DNA of 64,000 nt from Microbacterium paraoxydans (GTDB lineage: Bacteria; Actinomycetota; Actinomycetes; Actinomycetales; Microbacteriaceae), in the NCBI RefSeq assembly GCF_900105335.1, contig NZ_LT629770.1, positions 2,480,001 to 2,544,000 of the forward strand, given 5' to 3'. A model generated the notes under the pieces. The model saw nothing but the letters and a program-made list of their open reading frames with translations. It had not been told where the DNA came from and did not search any database. The translations under genes and the position numbers were made by a program. Positions 51,371 through 60,356 of this stretch are shown here, in pieces (the stretch's first letter is position 1; every line of letters starts with the position of its first letter).

Positions 51371-52476
51371 GAGTACACCGTTTCGGTCCAGACGATGGTC
51401 TGATGCTGGGGCGCGAACTCTCCGTGACTAGCGTAGGCCGACGTCATGGCGGCCTCCACGAGGGGCACGTGCGCGCCACCCGTGCCGGGGATGCGCGTTG
51501 CGGAGTCGATGGTCGTGTCGTTGTTAATGATGTACGTGACTGCCACGCCTCCGTCTGGCTGGGACTCTCCGGCGTGCACCTCCAGCTCATATGAGCCGAG
51601 AAAGGACTCGGGCAGGTTTTGGCCTCCGAGTAGGGAGCTGGGAACCCCGCTCGTGAAGACGTTGAAACCGTCCTGAACGAGAACCCAGGGGTTGTCGCTG
51701 ATGACCCGATCGTAATAAAGGGGTATCCCACCCTCGACTAATCTCCCACTGCGGAGCGCATCAACCACCTCGGTGCGGGCACCGTTGATGTGGTCGCTGT
51801 GCATCAGGGTTGCAACAAACGGATCGTCTGGGCCGAGGACGACCCCGCTCGCACCGTCACGGCCACTGAGGAAGTCACTGAGCAGATCCCCTACACGTCC
51901 GTTGGCGAGCTCCCGCGGGCTTTTGCCAGACGGGCTGGCGGTGCAGTCGAGAGCTCCCCAGGCTTCCGACGCGGTTCTGGCAAGCAGGGCGGCGAGGACC
52001 TGGTCCGCCTTCTCACGGGCATCGGCGAGGCGGGCGAGTTCGTCGGCTGCATCCTGCGCATCGATCGTCGCCTGCTGCTCGGCAGCGAACCGCCGCGCGA
52101 GTCCCTCGGGGTCTGTGCCGAAGAGGGTCTCGCTGTGGACACCGTTGAGGATGTGCTCGGCAGCTTCGAGTCGGTGCTTCAGAGGTGCGGCTCGGCGAGC
52201 GATCTCGGCCACCGTATCAGCGTAGGCGAGGATCCCTTTGCCGGCGATCCGCATCGCCTCCTCGGAGGCCTCCAGACGGTCGTGGAACTCGAGGATGCGG
52301 GCGCGGAACGCGTCGGCGCTCTCCCCGGCCCAGATGTCGTCGAGGTCGCGGAGAATGGCGGACACGGCCGATCTCGCGTCCGCGAGGCCCGACGCCTGCG
52401 AGTCCGTCCACTGCTTCGCCCTGTCGCACGCGGTCAGGTCGCCGGCGCCAGGGTCGAACCTCGTCCAGTTCGGCAC
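51367..52476 (-). CDS. WXG-like protein with unknown C-terminal domain, candidate T7SS effector
   Basis: A 369-residue protein. The first 100 residues are helical with a W-A-G turn in DDIWAGESADAFRA (Trp49), almost the same turn as in the protein at 48505. A long helical region follows (100-200). The C-terminal part (about 225-369) is a mixed alpha-beta domain with HSDHINGARTE, YYDRVISDNPWVLVQDGFN and TYIINNDTTIDSATRIPGTGG; I cannot assign it. The GTG start shares a base with the stop of the small EspC-like gene (TAGTG). Two paralogous lipoproteins follow. It reads as a secreted protein with a toxin-like or adhesive C-terminus, by context. Confidence 0.7.
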   Translation of the reverse strand: MPNWTRFDPGAGDLTACDRAKQWTDSQASGLADARSAVSAILRDLDDIWAGESADAFRARILEFHDRLEASEEAMRIAGKGILAYADTVAEIARRAAPLKHRLEAAEHILNGVHSETLFGTDPEGLARRFAAEQQATIDAQDAADELARLADAREKADQVLAALLARTASEAWGALDCTASPSGKSPRELANGRVGDLLSDFLSGRDGASGVVLGPDDPFVATLMHSDHINGARTEVVDALRSGRLVEGGIPLYYDRVISDNPWVLVQDGFNVFTSGVPSSLLGGQNLPESFLGSYELEVHAGESQPDGGVAVTYIINNDTTIDSATRIPGTGGAHVPLVEAAMTSAYASHGEFAPQHQTIVWTETVYS

Positions 52477-52778
52477 TACCGGACTTCCAGCGCCTCGATG
52501 AAGGCCGTCACGGCATCGACGTGCGCCTGCTCCGTGGCGAGAAAATCCTGCGCCGTGTCGTCCACTCCGCTCGCCAGGCCTCGACTGGAGAGCATGAGGA
52601 CACCATGCGCTTCGAACCACGTAGACACGAACATCTCCGCACCGGACGAGACCAGGTCGCTGAGCGCTTCCGTGAGGTCAAATCCGCCATCGAGACGTGC
52701 TTTGCCGTGAGAGATGTCATGGAGCGAGCGCGCCACTCCGCGCATGCCTCTGACGTCGATGTGAAGAGCGTTGCGCAC
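52476..52778 (-). CDS. Small EspC-like (DUF2580-type) partner protein
   Basis: A 100-residue helical protein starting VRNALHIDVRGMRGVARSL, like the small DUF2580/EspC group, and containing a central SSGAEMFVSTWFEAHGVLM. It lacks a W-x-G turn. The GTG start follows a CCGGGGGAAAC stretch. Its stop shares a base with the following effector start. It opens the minus-strand cassette: small partner, WXG-type protein, two lipoproteins. Confidence 0.65.
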   Translation of the reverse strand: MRNALHIDVRGMRGVARSLHDISHGKARLDGGFDLTEALSDLVSSGAEMFVSTWFEAHGVLMLSSRGLASGVDDTAQDFLATEQAHVDAVTAFIEALEVR

Positions 52779-52867
52779 TGTTTCCCCCGGAGACCCCCGC
52801 CCCGGATCCAGGCTAACGAGGAGAGAGGACGACGGTGAAGAGAACGGGGACGCTGTATACCGGTGGC

Positions 52868-53344
52868 TCAGCGGGCGACGGCGGCGTCGGCGAGATGACG
52901 CGCCTCGTGGCCGAGGACCTTCACGATGATGCCGTGGCGCCGGAGCTCGGCGACCGTGCGCGCGCCCTCCTCGGCGTCGAGCCCCAGAGCCCGGATGTTC
53001 GCCACCACGACCACGTCTCCGGTCCGGAGCGTCGAGATGAGCCGCGCGAGGCGGTCGTTCCAGCTCTCCAGGATGTCCGGCGCCGGGTGACGGAAGCCCT
53101 CGATGGGCACGCCGAAGCGGGTGAGGTCGGCGCGCTGCTCGACGACCGACGGCATGCCCTCGCGGGCGACGACGAGGCCGACCAGGCGGGAGCCCGCGGG
53201 ACGCGCGGTCCAGAAGTTGCGGTTCTGCTGCAGCTCCGTGAAGCACTTCGGGCACTTCGCTGCGTCGTGCGGGAGGTGGAGCGGGCTCGTCAGCGCATCG
53301 TCGAGAGACGGCGTCGTTCCCGCCGGGTCAATCGTGTCGCTCAT
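52868..53344 (-). CDS. Resolvase-like domain protein lacking the catalytic serine
   Basis: A 158-residue protein. A CPKC pair (residues 31-34) may belong to a small metal site. Residues 53-147 look like the serine-recombinase N-terminal fold: a strand VGLVVAR, a helix, then RLISTLRTGDVVVVANIRALGLDAEEG and a final VAELRRHGIIVKVLG, which closely follows the resolvase pattern. However the usual Y-x-R-V-S is VAREG here, so the nucleophilic Ser appears replaced by Gly63, and the D-R-L-x-R active motif is N-I-R-A-L-G. It probably does not cut DNA. It is not next to inverted repeats or other mobile genes. Confidence 0.6.
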   Translation of the reverse strand: MSDTIDPAGTTPSLDDALTSPLHLPHDAAKCPKCFTELQQNRNFWTARPAGSRLVGLVVAREGMPSVVEQRADLTRFGVPIEGFRHPAPDILESWNDRLARLISTLRTGDVVVVANIRALGLDAEEGARTVAELRRHGIIVKVLGHEARHLADAAVAR

Positions 53345-53397
53345 CCCGCACCTCCGCCCTCTATTCTGCCCTGCCCAGGTGTCCCGCGGCGACCGGA

Positions 53398-54399
<1,002 letters not shown>

Positions 54400-54426
54400 C
54401 GTCCGTCGCGGTGTCGGCGCGCGGAG

Positions 54427-54432
54427 TACCCT
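54427..54432 (+). promoter_or_regulatory. Putative leaderless -10 element for metallopeptidase gene
   Basis: TACCCT ends exactly six bases before the ATG at 54439, back to back with the mdh promoter in a gap of only 51 bases. Confidence 0.5.
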
Positions 54433-54438
54433 CGACGC

Positions 54439-55320
54439 ATGACGTTCAATCCCGACGCCGACCTCTCCCGCAACACCACGCGTCGCCGCGGACGCACGGC
54501 GGCGATCGCGGGCGGCTCCGGCGTCGGCGTGCTCGCCCTCCTCGCCCTCATCGCCGGCCCGCTGCTGGGCATCGACCTGAGCGGACTCGTCGGCGGCGCG
54601 CCCGGGGGCGGGAGCGAGCCCGGCGCCGGTTCGGCCATCGAGAACTGCGACAGCGGCGCGGACGCGAACGCGAACGTCGACTGCCGCATGGCGGGGGCGC
54701 AGCTCGCGCTCGACGCCTTCTGGGAGGACAACGTGGAGGGGTACCAGGCTCCGCAGCTCATCGTCGTCGACGGAGCGACCTCCACGCAGTGCGGTACCGC
54801 CTCCAACGCGGTCGGCCCGTTCTACTGCCCCCCGGAGGAGACCGTCTACATCGACCCCACGTTCTTCCAGCTCATGCAGCAGCAGTTCGGGGCCTCGGCC
54901 GGGAACCTCGCGCAGCTCTACATCGTCGGGCACGAGTGGGGTCACCACATCCAGAACCTCCTCGGGGCGATGGAGGAGTACCCGAACAACGGGACGGGCC
55001 CCGGCAGCAACGGCGTGCGCATGGAGCTGCAGGCCGACTGCTATGCCGGCGGCTGGCTCGGCCGCGCGACCGAGCAGACCGACGCCGACGGCGATCCGTA
55101 CCTCGAGAAGCCGACGGAGGAGCAGATCCGCGACGCCCTGAACGCAGCGTCGACCGTCGGCGACGATCACATCCAGGAGCAGTCCGGGCAGGTGAACCCG
55201 GAGACCTGGACCCACGGCTCCAGCGAGCAGCGTCAGCGCTGGTTCGCGGAGGGATACCAGAACGGGCTCGATGCGTGCGGGCAGGTGTTCACCCTCCCCG
55301 CCGATCAGCTCGACCCGTAG
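54439..55320 (+). CDS. Putative neutral zinc metallopeptidase (YpfJ-like)
   Basis: A 293-residue membrane-anchored protein. A short cytoplasmic N-terminus is followed by one membrane helix (about 24-46), a Gly-rich linker and a zinc-peptidase domain with HEWGHH (H-E-x-x-H near residues 171-175) and, about 30 residues later, the third-ligand region ELQADCYAGGW. These are the marks of the neutral zinc metallopeptidase group (YpfJ). Four cysteines may form extracytoplasmic disulfides. The substrates are unknown. Confidence 0.92.
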   Translation: MTFNPDADLSRNTTRRRGRTAAIAGGSGVGVLALLALIAGPLLGIDLSGLVGGAPGGGSEPGAGSAIENCDSGADANANVDCRMAGAQLALDAFWEDNVEGYQAPQLIVVDGATSTQCGTASNAVGPFYCPPEETVYIDPTFFQLMQQQFGASAGNLAQLYIVGHEWGHHIQNLLGAMEEYPNNGTGPGSNGVRMELQADCYAGGWLGRATEQTDADGDPYLEKPTEEQIRDALNAASTVGDDHIQEQSGQVNPETWTHGSSEQRQRWFAEGYQNGLDACGQVFTLPADQLDP

Positions 55321-55345
55321 GCCCGGTGGTCCCGCCGGTATCAGA

Positions 55346-55351
55346 TAACGT
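55346..55351 (+). promoter_or_regulatory. Putative -10 element for proline iminopeptidase gene
   Basis: TAACGT fits TANNNT and lies about 39 bases before the ATG at 55391, with TTGGGGGA as a ribosome-site-like stretch in the leader. Confidence 0.35.
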
Positions 55352-55390
55352 GGACTCGGCAGGACCGCACGACCGGTTGGGGGACCGAAC

Positions 55391-56362
55391 ATGACGAACA
55401 CCGAGGGGCTCTATCCGCCCATCGAGCCGCACGAGACCGGAGTGCTGCTCGTCGGCGACGGGCACCGCGTGGCCTGGGAGATCAGCGGCAACCCCGACGG
55501 CAAACCCGTCGTGTTCCTCCACGGAGGCCCCGGCAGCGGCACCTCCCCGTGGCAGCGGCAGTTCTTCGACCCTGACGTCTACCGGATCGTCCTCCTCGAT
55601 CAGCGCGGATGCGGTCGGAGCACGCCGTCCGCCGCGGAGCCGGAGGCCGATCTCCGGCACATCACCACCGCGCACCTCATCGCCGACCTCGAGCTGCTGC
55701 GCAAGAATCTCGGCATCGAGGCGTGGCAGGTGTTCGGCGGATCCTGGGGCAGCGCCCTCGCGCTCGCCTACGCCCAGGCCCACCCCGACGTGGTCTCCGA
55801 GCTGATCCTGCGCGGGATCTTCACGCTCCGTCGCGCCGAGCTCGAGTGGTTCTACGAGGGCGGGGCGGCGGCGCTCTTCCCGGACCTGTGGGAGGACTTC
55901 ATCGCGCCGATCCCGGTCCTGGAGCGCTCCCGGATGATCGAGGCGTACCACCGGCGGCTGTTCGACCCGGACCCGGCGGTCCATGAACCGGCGGCCCTCG
56001 CGTGGGCGGCGTGGGAGGCGGCGACCGTCACGCTGCGCCCCGACCCGGAGCAGATCGCGGCGATGGCCGATCCCCGCCGGGCCGTCGCTTTCGCACGCAT
56101 CGAGAACCACTTCTTCGTGCACCGCGGCTGGTGGGCCGAGGGGCAGCTGCTCGCGGGGATCGACGCCATCCGGCACATCCCGACCGTGATCGTGCAGGGC
56201 CGCCACGACGTGGTCACGCCGATGATGACGGCGTGGGACCTGCACCGTGCCTGGCCGGAAGCCGACTTCCAGGTGATCGACGACGCGGGGCACTCCGCCG
56301 CTGAACCCGGCATCCGTGCGGCTCTCCGCGCCGCGACCGATCGGTTCCGCCCCGAGGCCTGA
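55391..56362 (+). CDS. pip: Proline iminopeptidase
   Basis: A 323-residue alpha/beta hydrolase of peptidase family S33 that removes N-terminal proline from peptides. The oxyanion motif HGGPGSG (near residue 44), DQRGCGRSTPS, nucleophile elbow GGSWGSALAL (Ser near 120), acid in GRHDVVTP and His in DDAGHSA are all in place and match the Pip signature closely. The length is typical. It runs convergent to the aldehyde dehydrogenase gene, with ten bases between the stops. Confidence 0.94.
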   Translation: MTNTEGLYPPIEPHETGVLLVGDGHRVAWEISGNPDGKPVVFLHGGPGSGTSPWQRQFFDPDVYRIVLLDQRGCGRSTPSAAEPEADLRHITTAHLIADLELLRKNLGIEAWQVFGGSWGSALALAYAQAHPDVVSELILRGIFTLRRAELEWFYEGGAAALFPDLWEDFIAPIPVLERSRMIEAYHRRLFDPDPAVHEPAALAWAAWEAATVTLRPDPEQIAAMADPRRAVAFARIENHFFVHRGWWAEGQLLAGIDAIRHIPTVIVQGRHDVVTPMMTAWDLHRAWPEADFQVIDDAGHSAAEPGIRAALRAATDRFRPEA

Positions 56363-56372
56363 CGCGTTCCCG

Positions 56373-58136
56373 TCAGGCGCGGAGCGCGCGCAGCAGTGTC
56401 TTCGCGAGGCCGACGGTGCCGCCGTCCGCGCGATGACGGGTGAGGCCCTCGCTCACGGCGGCGCCGGTGCGGGAGGAGGCGAACCACGGCGGCTTCGGGA
56501 GGATCGTCATCCGTCCGCCGCCGTTCGCGACGGGAAGCGAGCGCGGGAACGGCCGGAAGGGGCCGCGCAGCACGGAGCGCTCCACCCGATCCAGGAGCAG
56601 GGCGTTGTGGACGACGCCGATGCCGCTGCCGACGTCATCGATCGTGCCGCCGGGGAACGCGCCCCACGTGAGCGTCGGCGTGATGAACCCGAAGGCGGTC
56701 CAGCCGTTGATCGCGATCGAGCCGTAGTGCAGGGCGGTGAGAGCGCGCTCGAACCCGCTGCCGAGCGCCTTCTCGGTCGCCGGGTCGATGAGCAGGTTGG
56801 CGCCGAGTGTGCCCTGCAGCTTCTCATTCGCGTGGGTGACCGCGGCGTCGAGGAACTCCTGGCCCGTGCCGGGCAGGCTCACCACGCCGAGGACCGGCGC
56901 GAAGTACTCGGTGTTCTCCAGGGCTGAGGGGTCGTCGTCGGCATCGACCTCGACGAGGAGCCGGTCGCCGAGCACGAGGGCGTCCGGGTAGTCGTCCGCG
57001 GCGGTCTGCATGCGGGAGGGGGCACCGGGATACCAGATGGGGCGCTCCGGAGCGGTGGCGTAGGCGCGGCGCAGTTCGGCGCGGAAGGCGTCGGCCTGGT
57101 CCCAGTCCGCGGAGAGGATGACGACCTGCCCCGCGATGCAGTTGTGGCCGCTGTTCTGCAGGCGCATGGTCGCGATGTGCTCGGCCTGATACGTGAGGTC
57201 GGCGGCCGTCCACTTCCCCGGAACGACGATGATGGGGGAGACTCCGCCGAGCTCCGCGGTGATGGGCTTCTTCAGCAGCGGCCGGTTCTCGCGGCGGCGG
57301 CGCTTCGTCGCGGAGGCCCCCTCGCCGGTCGACGGTCCCCAGACGATGGTGTCGAAGGTCGCCGCAGAGCCGGTGATGTGCACGTGGGCGAGGCCGGGGT
57401 GCTGGGTGAGGTAGGCGCCGGCGGCCGGGCCCCCGCGCACGATCCGCAGCAGTCCCGGCTCGATGAGCGGGGCGAGCGCGCGCTTGTAGACGGGGACCAG
57501 CGCATCCTGCGTGGGGTTCACCTTCAGCAGGACGGTGCGGTTATGGGCGAGCAGTTCGTACAGCACGTCCAGCACGGGGATGGAGGTCACGTTCCCGGCG
57601 CCGAGCACGAGTCCGACGCCCCCGGACACCGTCGGCGTGCGCTGTGCCAGACCGGCGGTTGCGCGGGCGGTGTTCGGCGTGGTCCCCGGTTCGAGCCAGA
57701 CCTCGCCGGTGAAGCCGGACAGCAGGAACCGGTCGATGCCGGTGAGGGGGAAGGCGTGCACGCGCGCGCGGCCCCCGGGTGCGCGGTCGACCCGGATGCC
57801 GTCGAGCGGATTCGCGCCGTTCGCGATGCGGGTGAGCGTGGTGATCGAGGCGTCGAGTGCTCCGAGGACGCTGTACGGGCCGCTCAGCCACTCCTCGCCG
57901 CGGAGCGGATGCCGCGCGTCCAGGCCCTTGGAGGCGGCGGCGATCGTCGCCCAGTCCTCCGCGGTCGCGGCGACGCTCGTGCGGACCTGCCGGAGCAGCG
58001 TCGCGCGCTGCGCCACGGTGAGCGCGGTCCACACCGCGGTCCCCGTCTGCAGATCGGCGACGGCGGCGTCGAGCCGTTCCGTTTCGCCCTCGCCGAGGGC
58101 GGGGGTGGCGGGCGCGGTCGTGGGCGCAGAAGTCAT
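56373..58136 (-). CDS. Aldehyde dehydrogenase family protein
   Basis: A 587-residue protein, longer than the usual 480-500-residue aldehyde dehydrogenases. The catalytic cysteine region is NSGHNCIAGQ (Cys about 333, where most enzymes have N-x-G-Q-x-C) and the general base lies in ITAELGGVSPIIV. The extra length is spread over the N-terminal region (a 40-residue helical part and QVRTSVAATAEDW) and insertions near the substrate site. The start is set by GAAGGAG and aligns after a low-complexity MTSAPTTAPATPAL. The substrate and cofactor are unknown. Because of insertions, a specialised oxidation of bulky aldehydes is possible. Confidence 0.88.
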   Translation of the reverse strand: MTSAPTTAPATPALGEGETERLDAAVADLQTGTAVWTALTVAQRATLLRQVRTSVAATAEDWATIAAASKGLDARHPLRGEEWLSGPYSVLGALDASITTLTRIANGANPLDGIRVDRAPGGRARVHAFPLTGIDRFLLSGFTGEVWLEPGTTPNTARATAGLAQRTPTVSGGVGLVLGAGNVTSIPVLDVLYELLAHNRTVLLKVNPTQDALVPVYKRALAPLIEPGLLRIVRGGPAAGAYLTQHPGLAHVHITGSAATFDTIVWGPSTGEGASATKRRRRENRPLLKKPITAELGGVSPIIVVPGKWTAADLTYQAEHIATMRLQNSGHNCIAGQVVILSADWDQADAFRAELRRAYATAPERPIWYPGAPSRMQTAADDYPDALVLGDRLLVEVDADDDPSALENTEYFAPVLGVVSLPGTGQEFLDAAVTHANEKLQGTLGANLLIDPATEKALGSGFERALTALHYGSIAINGWTAFGFITPTLTWGAFPGGTIDDVGSGIGVVHNALLLDRVERSVLRGPFRPFPRSLPVANGGGRMTILPKPPWFASSRTGAAVSEGLTRHRADGGTVGLAKTLLRALRA

Positions 58137-58203
58137 CGGCGTCTCCTTCGAACGGGCTTTCAGCTTAGGCGTCCGCGCGGAGATCCGCCGAGTGCGAGGA
58201 CGA

Positions 58204-58467
58204 TCAGATGATCGAGAGTTCGCGCAGCTTCGACTCCACGTCGGCATTCGACGGCTCGACGTGGTGCGAGGCGTCGGGGTAGACCACGACGGGGATGTTC
58301 GTGCGGCCGGAGATGTCCTTCGCGATGTCCGCGGCGGCGGGGTCGGCGACCAGGTCGACGTACGTGTACGCGACGCCGAGCTCGTCGAGCTGCTTCTTCG
58401 TGCGGATGCAGTCGCGGCACCAGTCGGCGCCGAACATCGTGATGGTGTCGGAAGCGGGGTTGGTCAT
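58204..58467 (-). CDS. Mycoredoxin/glutaredoxin-like protein
   Basis: An 87-residue thioredoxin-fold protein with the redox motif WCRDC (Cys17, Cys20) and the cis-proline stretch RTNIPVVVY, resembling the mycoredoxins that reduce mycothiol mixed disulfides; classical Mrx1 has CGYC instead. It should act in the cytoplasm. The ATG lies six bases after a TAGGCT box on the minus strand, as for mdh. The upstream neighbour gene ends nine bases before its start, but it seems to have its own promoter. Confidence 0.88.
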   Translation of the reverse strand: MTNPASDTITMFGADWCRDCIRTKKQLDELGVAYTYVDLVADPAAADIAKDISGRTNIPVVVYPDASHHVEPSNADVESKLRELSII

Positions 58468-58473
58468 GGCTCC

Positions 58474-58479
58474 AGCCTA
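58474..58479 (-). promoter_or_regulatory. Putative leaderless -10 element for mycoredoxin gene
   Basis: On the minus strand TAGGCT ends exactly six bases before the ATG at 58467; it lies at the 3' boundary of the preceding hydrolase gene. The hexamer is identical to the one before mdh. Confidence 0.45.
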
Positions 58480-59382
58480 CGTCTGCGAGGGACGGGTGGC
58501 TCCGAAGAAGCCCGTGAGGGCGGCGGCGAGGGCCTCCGGCGCCTCCTCCGCCATGTGGTGCCCGCTGTCGATGCCGTGGCCGCGCACATCGTCGGCCCAG
58601 TCCCGCCAGATGCGGAGGGGGTCGCCGTAGAGCTCTTCGAGATCGTCGCGTCGGGACCACAGCACGAGCGTCGGCATTTGGAGCCGACGCCCGGCGGCGC
58701 GATCCGCCTCCTCGTGCGCGCGGTCGATCGTGAGGCCGGCGCGGTAGTCCTCGAGCATCGCCCGGACGACCGACGGCTGGCGCACCGCGCGCAGGAACTC
58801 GGCATGGTTGGCCGCGCCCATCGTCGCCGGGTCGGCCTTGGGGGTGTACCAGGCCTCCGGGTCCGCGCCGATGACGCGCTCCGGGACGTCCGGCTGGGCG
58901 AAGAAGAACCAGTGCCACCAGTGCGCGGCGAAGGTCGCGTCGCAGCGACGGAGGTGCTCCGAGATCGGCAGGCAGTCCAGCAGGGCGACCTGTTCGACGG
59001 CCTCCGGGTGATCGAGGGCGAGTCGGAGCGCGACGTAGCTGCCGCGGTCATGCCCGACCAGGCGGAAGCGCTCATGGCCGAGTCGCTCGGCGACGGTGCG
59101 GATGTCTCGGGCGACGGCGCGTTTGGAATGGGCGGAATGATCGGCGGTGGGCGCCGGGCCGCGGGAGCGTCCGTAGCCCCGCAGATCGGGGCAGATCACC
59201 GTGAAGCCGCGGTCGACGAGAAGCGGGGCCACCCGATGCCAGGTCGCCGAGGTGCGGGGGTGGCCGTGCAGCAGCACCATGGGCGGCCCCGAGCCGCCGT
59301 GGCGCACGAGGATGTCCGCCTCGGCGGTCGGGATCCGCGTGGTCGTGAAGCCGGGGAACAGTGCCTCGTCGGAGCTGCTCAT
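58477..59382 (-). CDS. Alpha/beta hydrolase, haloacetate dehalogenase-like
   Basis: A 301-residue alpha/beta hydrolase whose nucleophile elbow GHDRGSYVALR has Asp112 rather than Ser, as in haloalkane or fluoroacetate dehalogenases and epoxide hydrolases. HWWHWFFFAQP and VIGADPEAWY match the halide-pocket and cap regions of fluoroacetate dehalogenase, DLRGYGRS and HGHPRTSATW are also similar, and the His is in DSGHHMAEE. The second carboxylate-binding Arg of that enzyme (D-R-G-G-R) is Tyr116 here, so the true substrate may differ. It overlaps the transporter gene by four bases and is the last gene of that unit. Confidence 0.85.
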   Translation of the reverse strand: MSSSDEALFPGFTTTRIPTAEADILVRHGGSGPPMVLLHGHPRTSATWHRVAPLLVDRGFTVICPDLRGYGRSRGPAPTADHSAHSKRAVARDIRTVAERLGHERFRLVGHDRGSYVALRLALDHPEAVEQVALLDCLPISEHLRRCDATFAAHWWHWFFFAQPDVPERVIGADPEAWYTPKADPATMGAANHAEFLRAVRQPSVVRAMLEDYRAGLTIDRAHEEADRAAGRRLQMPTLVLWSRRDDLEELYGDPLRIWRDWADDVRGHGIDSGHHMAEEAPEALAAALTGFFGATRPSQT

Positions 59383-60356
59383 CGACCGGGGTCCGCTTCG
59401 TCCGGCAGCTTCTCGACCGGGACGATCACCACGTCCTGCACCTTCCAGTCCAGGTCGGCGATCCCCTCGGACGCGGCGGTCAGGTCGGCCGTACGGACGC
59501 CACGATGATGCGGCACCACGAACGCCTCGATGTGGAAAACCTGGCCCTGATCCCGCATGCGCACGGCAGCCTGATCCACCCAGGGGCGGCTGCGCAGGTA
59601 GGAGACGACATCGCGGGCCAGCGGGTGCGGCTCCGCGCTGTCGAAGGTGCGTGCCCGCTGGTCCATGAGGTCGACGATCGCGGTCTTCGTGTTGCGGAAG
59701 CCGTCCCAGATGATGCCGAGCGAGATGAAGAGTGCCGCAGCACCGTCGAGCCACCAGACGCCGGCGCCCACGCCCAGCACGCCGACGATGGAGGCGACCG
59801 TCGTCTGCCAGTCCGCCTTCGCCATGTCGGCGTCGGCGTAGAGCAGCTTGTTGTGCAGGACGGGGGCGAGCTTGGCCTTGGCCGGACCGTAGAAGAACAC
59901 CGGCCCGACGATCACGACGGCCATGACGGCGACCATCAGCCAGCCGAGCCAGATCGTCTGGCCGAAAACCTGCACGGTGCCGATGGTCGGATGCTCCCCG
60001 CGGATGAGCCCGGCCACGGCCTCGGCGGCGAGGTTCAGGCCGACCGCGAGGAGCGCGACACCGGCGACGAGGTGGCCGACGCCCATCGCCCGGTGCAGGC
60101 CGTAGGGGTGCTTCCGGGTGGGGCGTCGCCGCACGAACAGGAGCGCGAGGAGGAAGGCGAACTGCGGGATGAGCGACAGCATGTCCTCGATCCACGCCGT
60201 GCGCATCGCCTGGGACTCGCCCACGACGAGGGCGATCACGGTGATCGTGATCGAGGTGTAGACGATCGTGAAGATCTCCCAGCGCACGGCCTTGCGCGTG
60301 GCCCGCTGCTGTTCGTCGGGGAGCTCGGTGCGCCCGAACTGCTTCGTCCCGGTCAT
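59379..60356 (-). CDS. Cation diffusion facilitator family transporter
   Basis: A 325-residue membrane protein with six helices and a cytoplasmic C-terminal domain, the CDF plan. The metal-site motif region of helix 5 reads ADADMAKADWQTTVAS, and helix 2 has Glu-Asp in AWIEDMLSL. CDF proteins export Zn, Co, Fe or Mn against protons; the ion cannot be told because the usual His-x-x-x-Asp is altered. It sits between a truncated solute-binding lipoprotein (four-base overlap) and the dehalogenase-like hydrolase (four-base overlap). The combination is uncommon and may point to a metal or halide link. Confidence 0.85.
   Translation of the reverse strand: MTGTKQFGRTELPDEQQRATRKAVRWEIFTIVYTSITITVIALVVGESQAMRTAWIEDMLSLIPQFAFLLALLFVRRRPTRKHPYGLHRAMGVGHLVAGVALLAVGLNLAAEAVAGLIRGEHPTIGTVQVFGQTIWLGWLMVAVMAVVIVGPVFFYGPAKAKLAPVLHNKLLYADADMAKADWQTTVASIVGVLGVGAGVWWLDGAAALFISLGIIWDGFRNTKTAIVDLMDQRARTFDSAEPHPLARDVVSYLRSRPWVDQAAVRMRDQGQVFHIEAFVVPHHRGVRTADLTAASEGIADLDWKVQDVVIVPVEKLPDEADPGR

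Noticed and set aside
52868..53344. Active site-specific recombinase or mobile element
   Set aside because: The catalytic Ser and Arg pattern is missing and there are no flanking repeats or other mobility genes.
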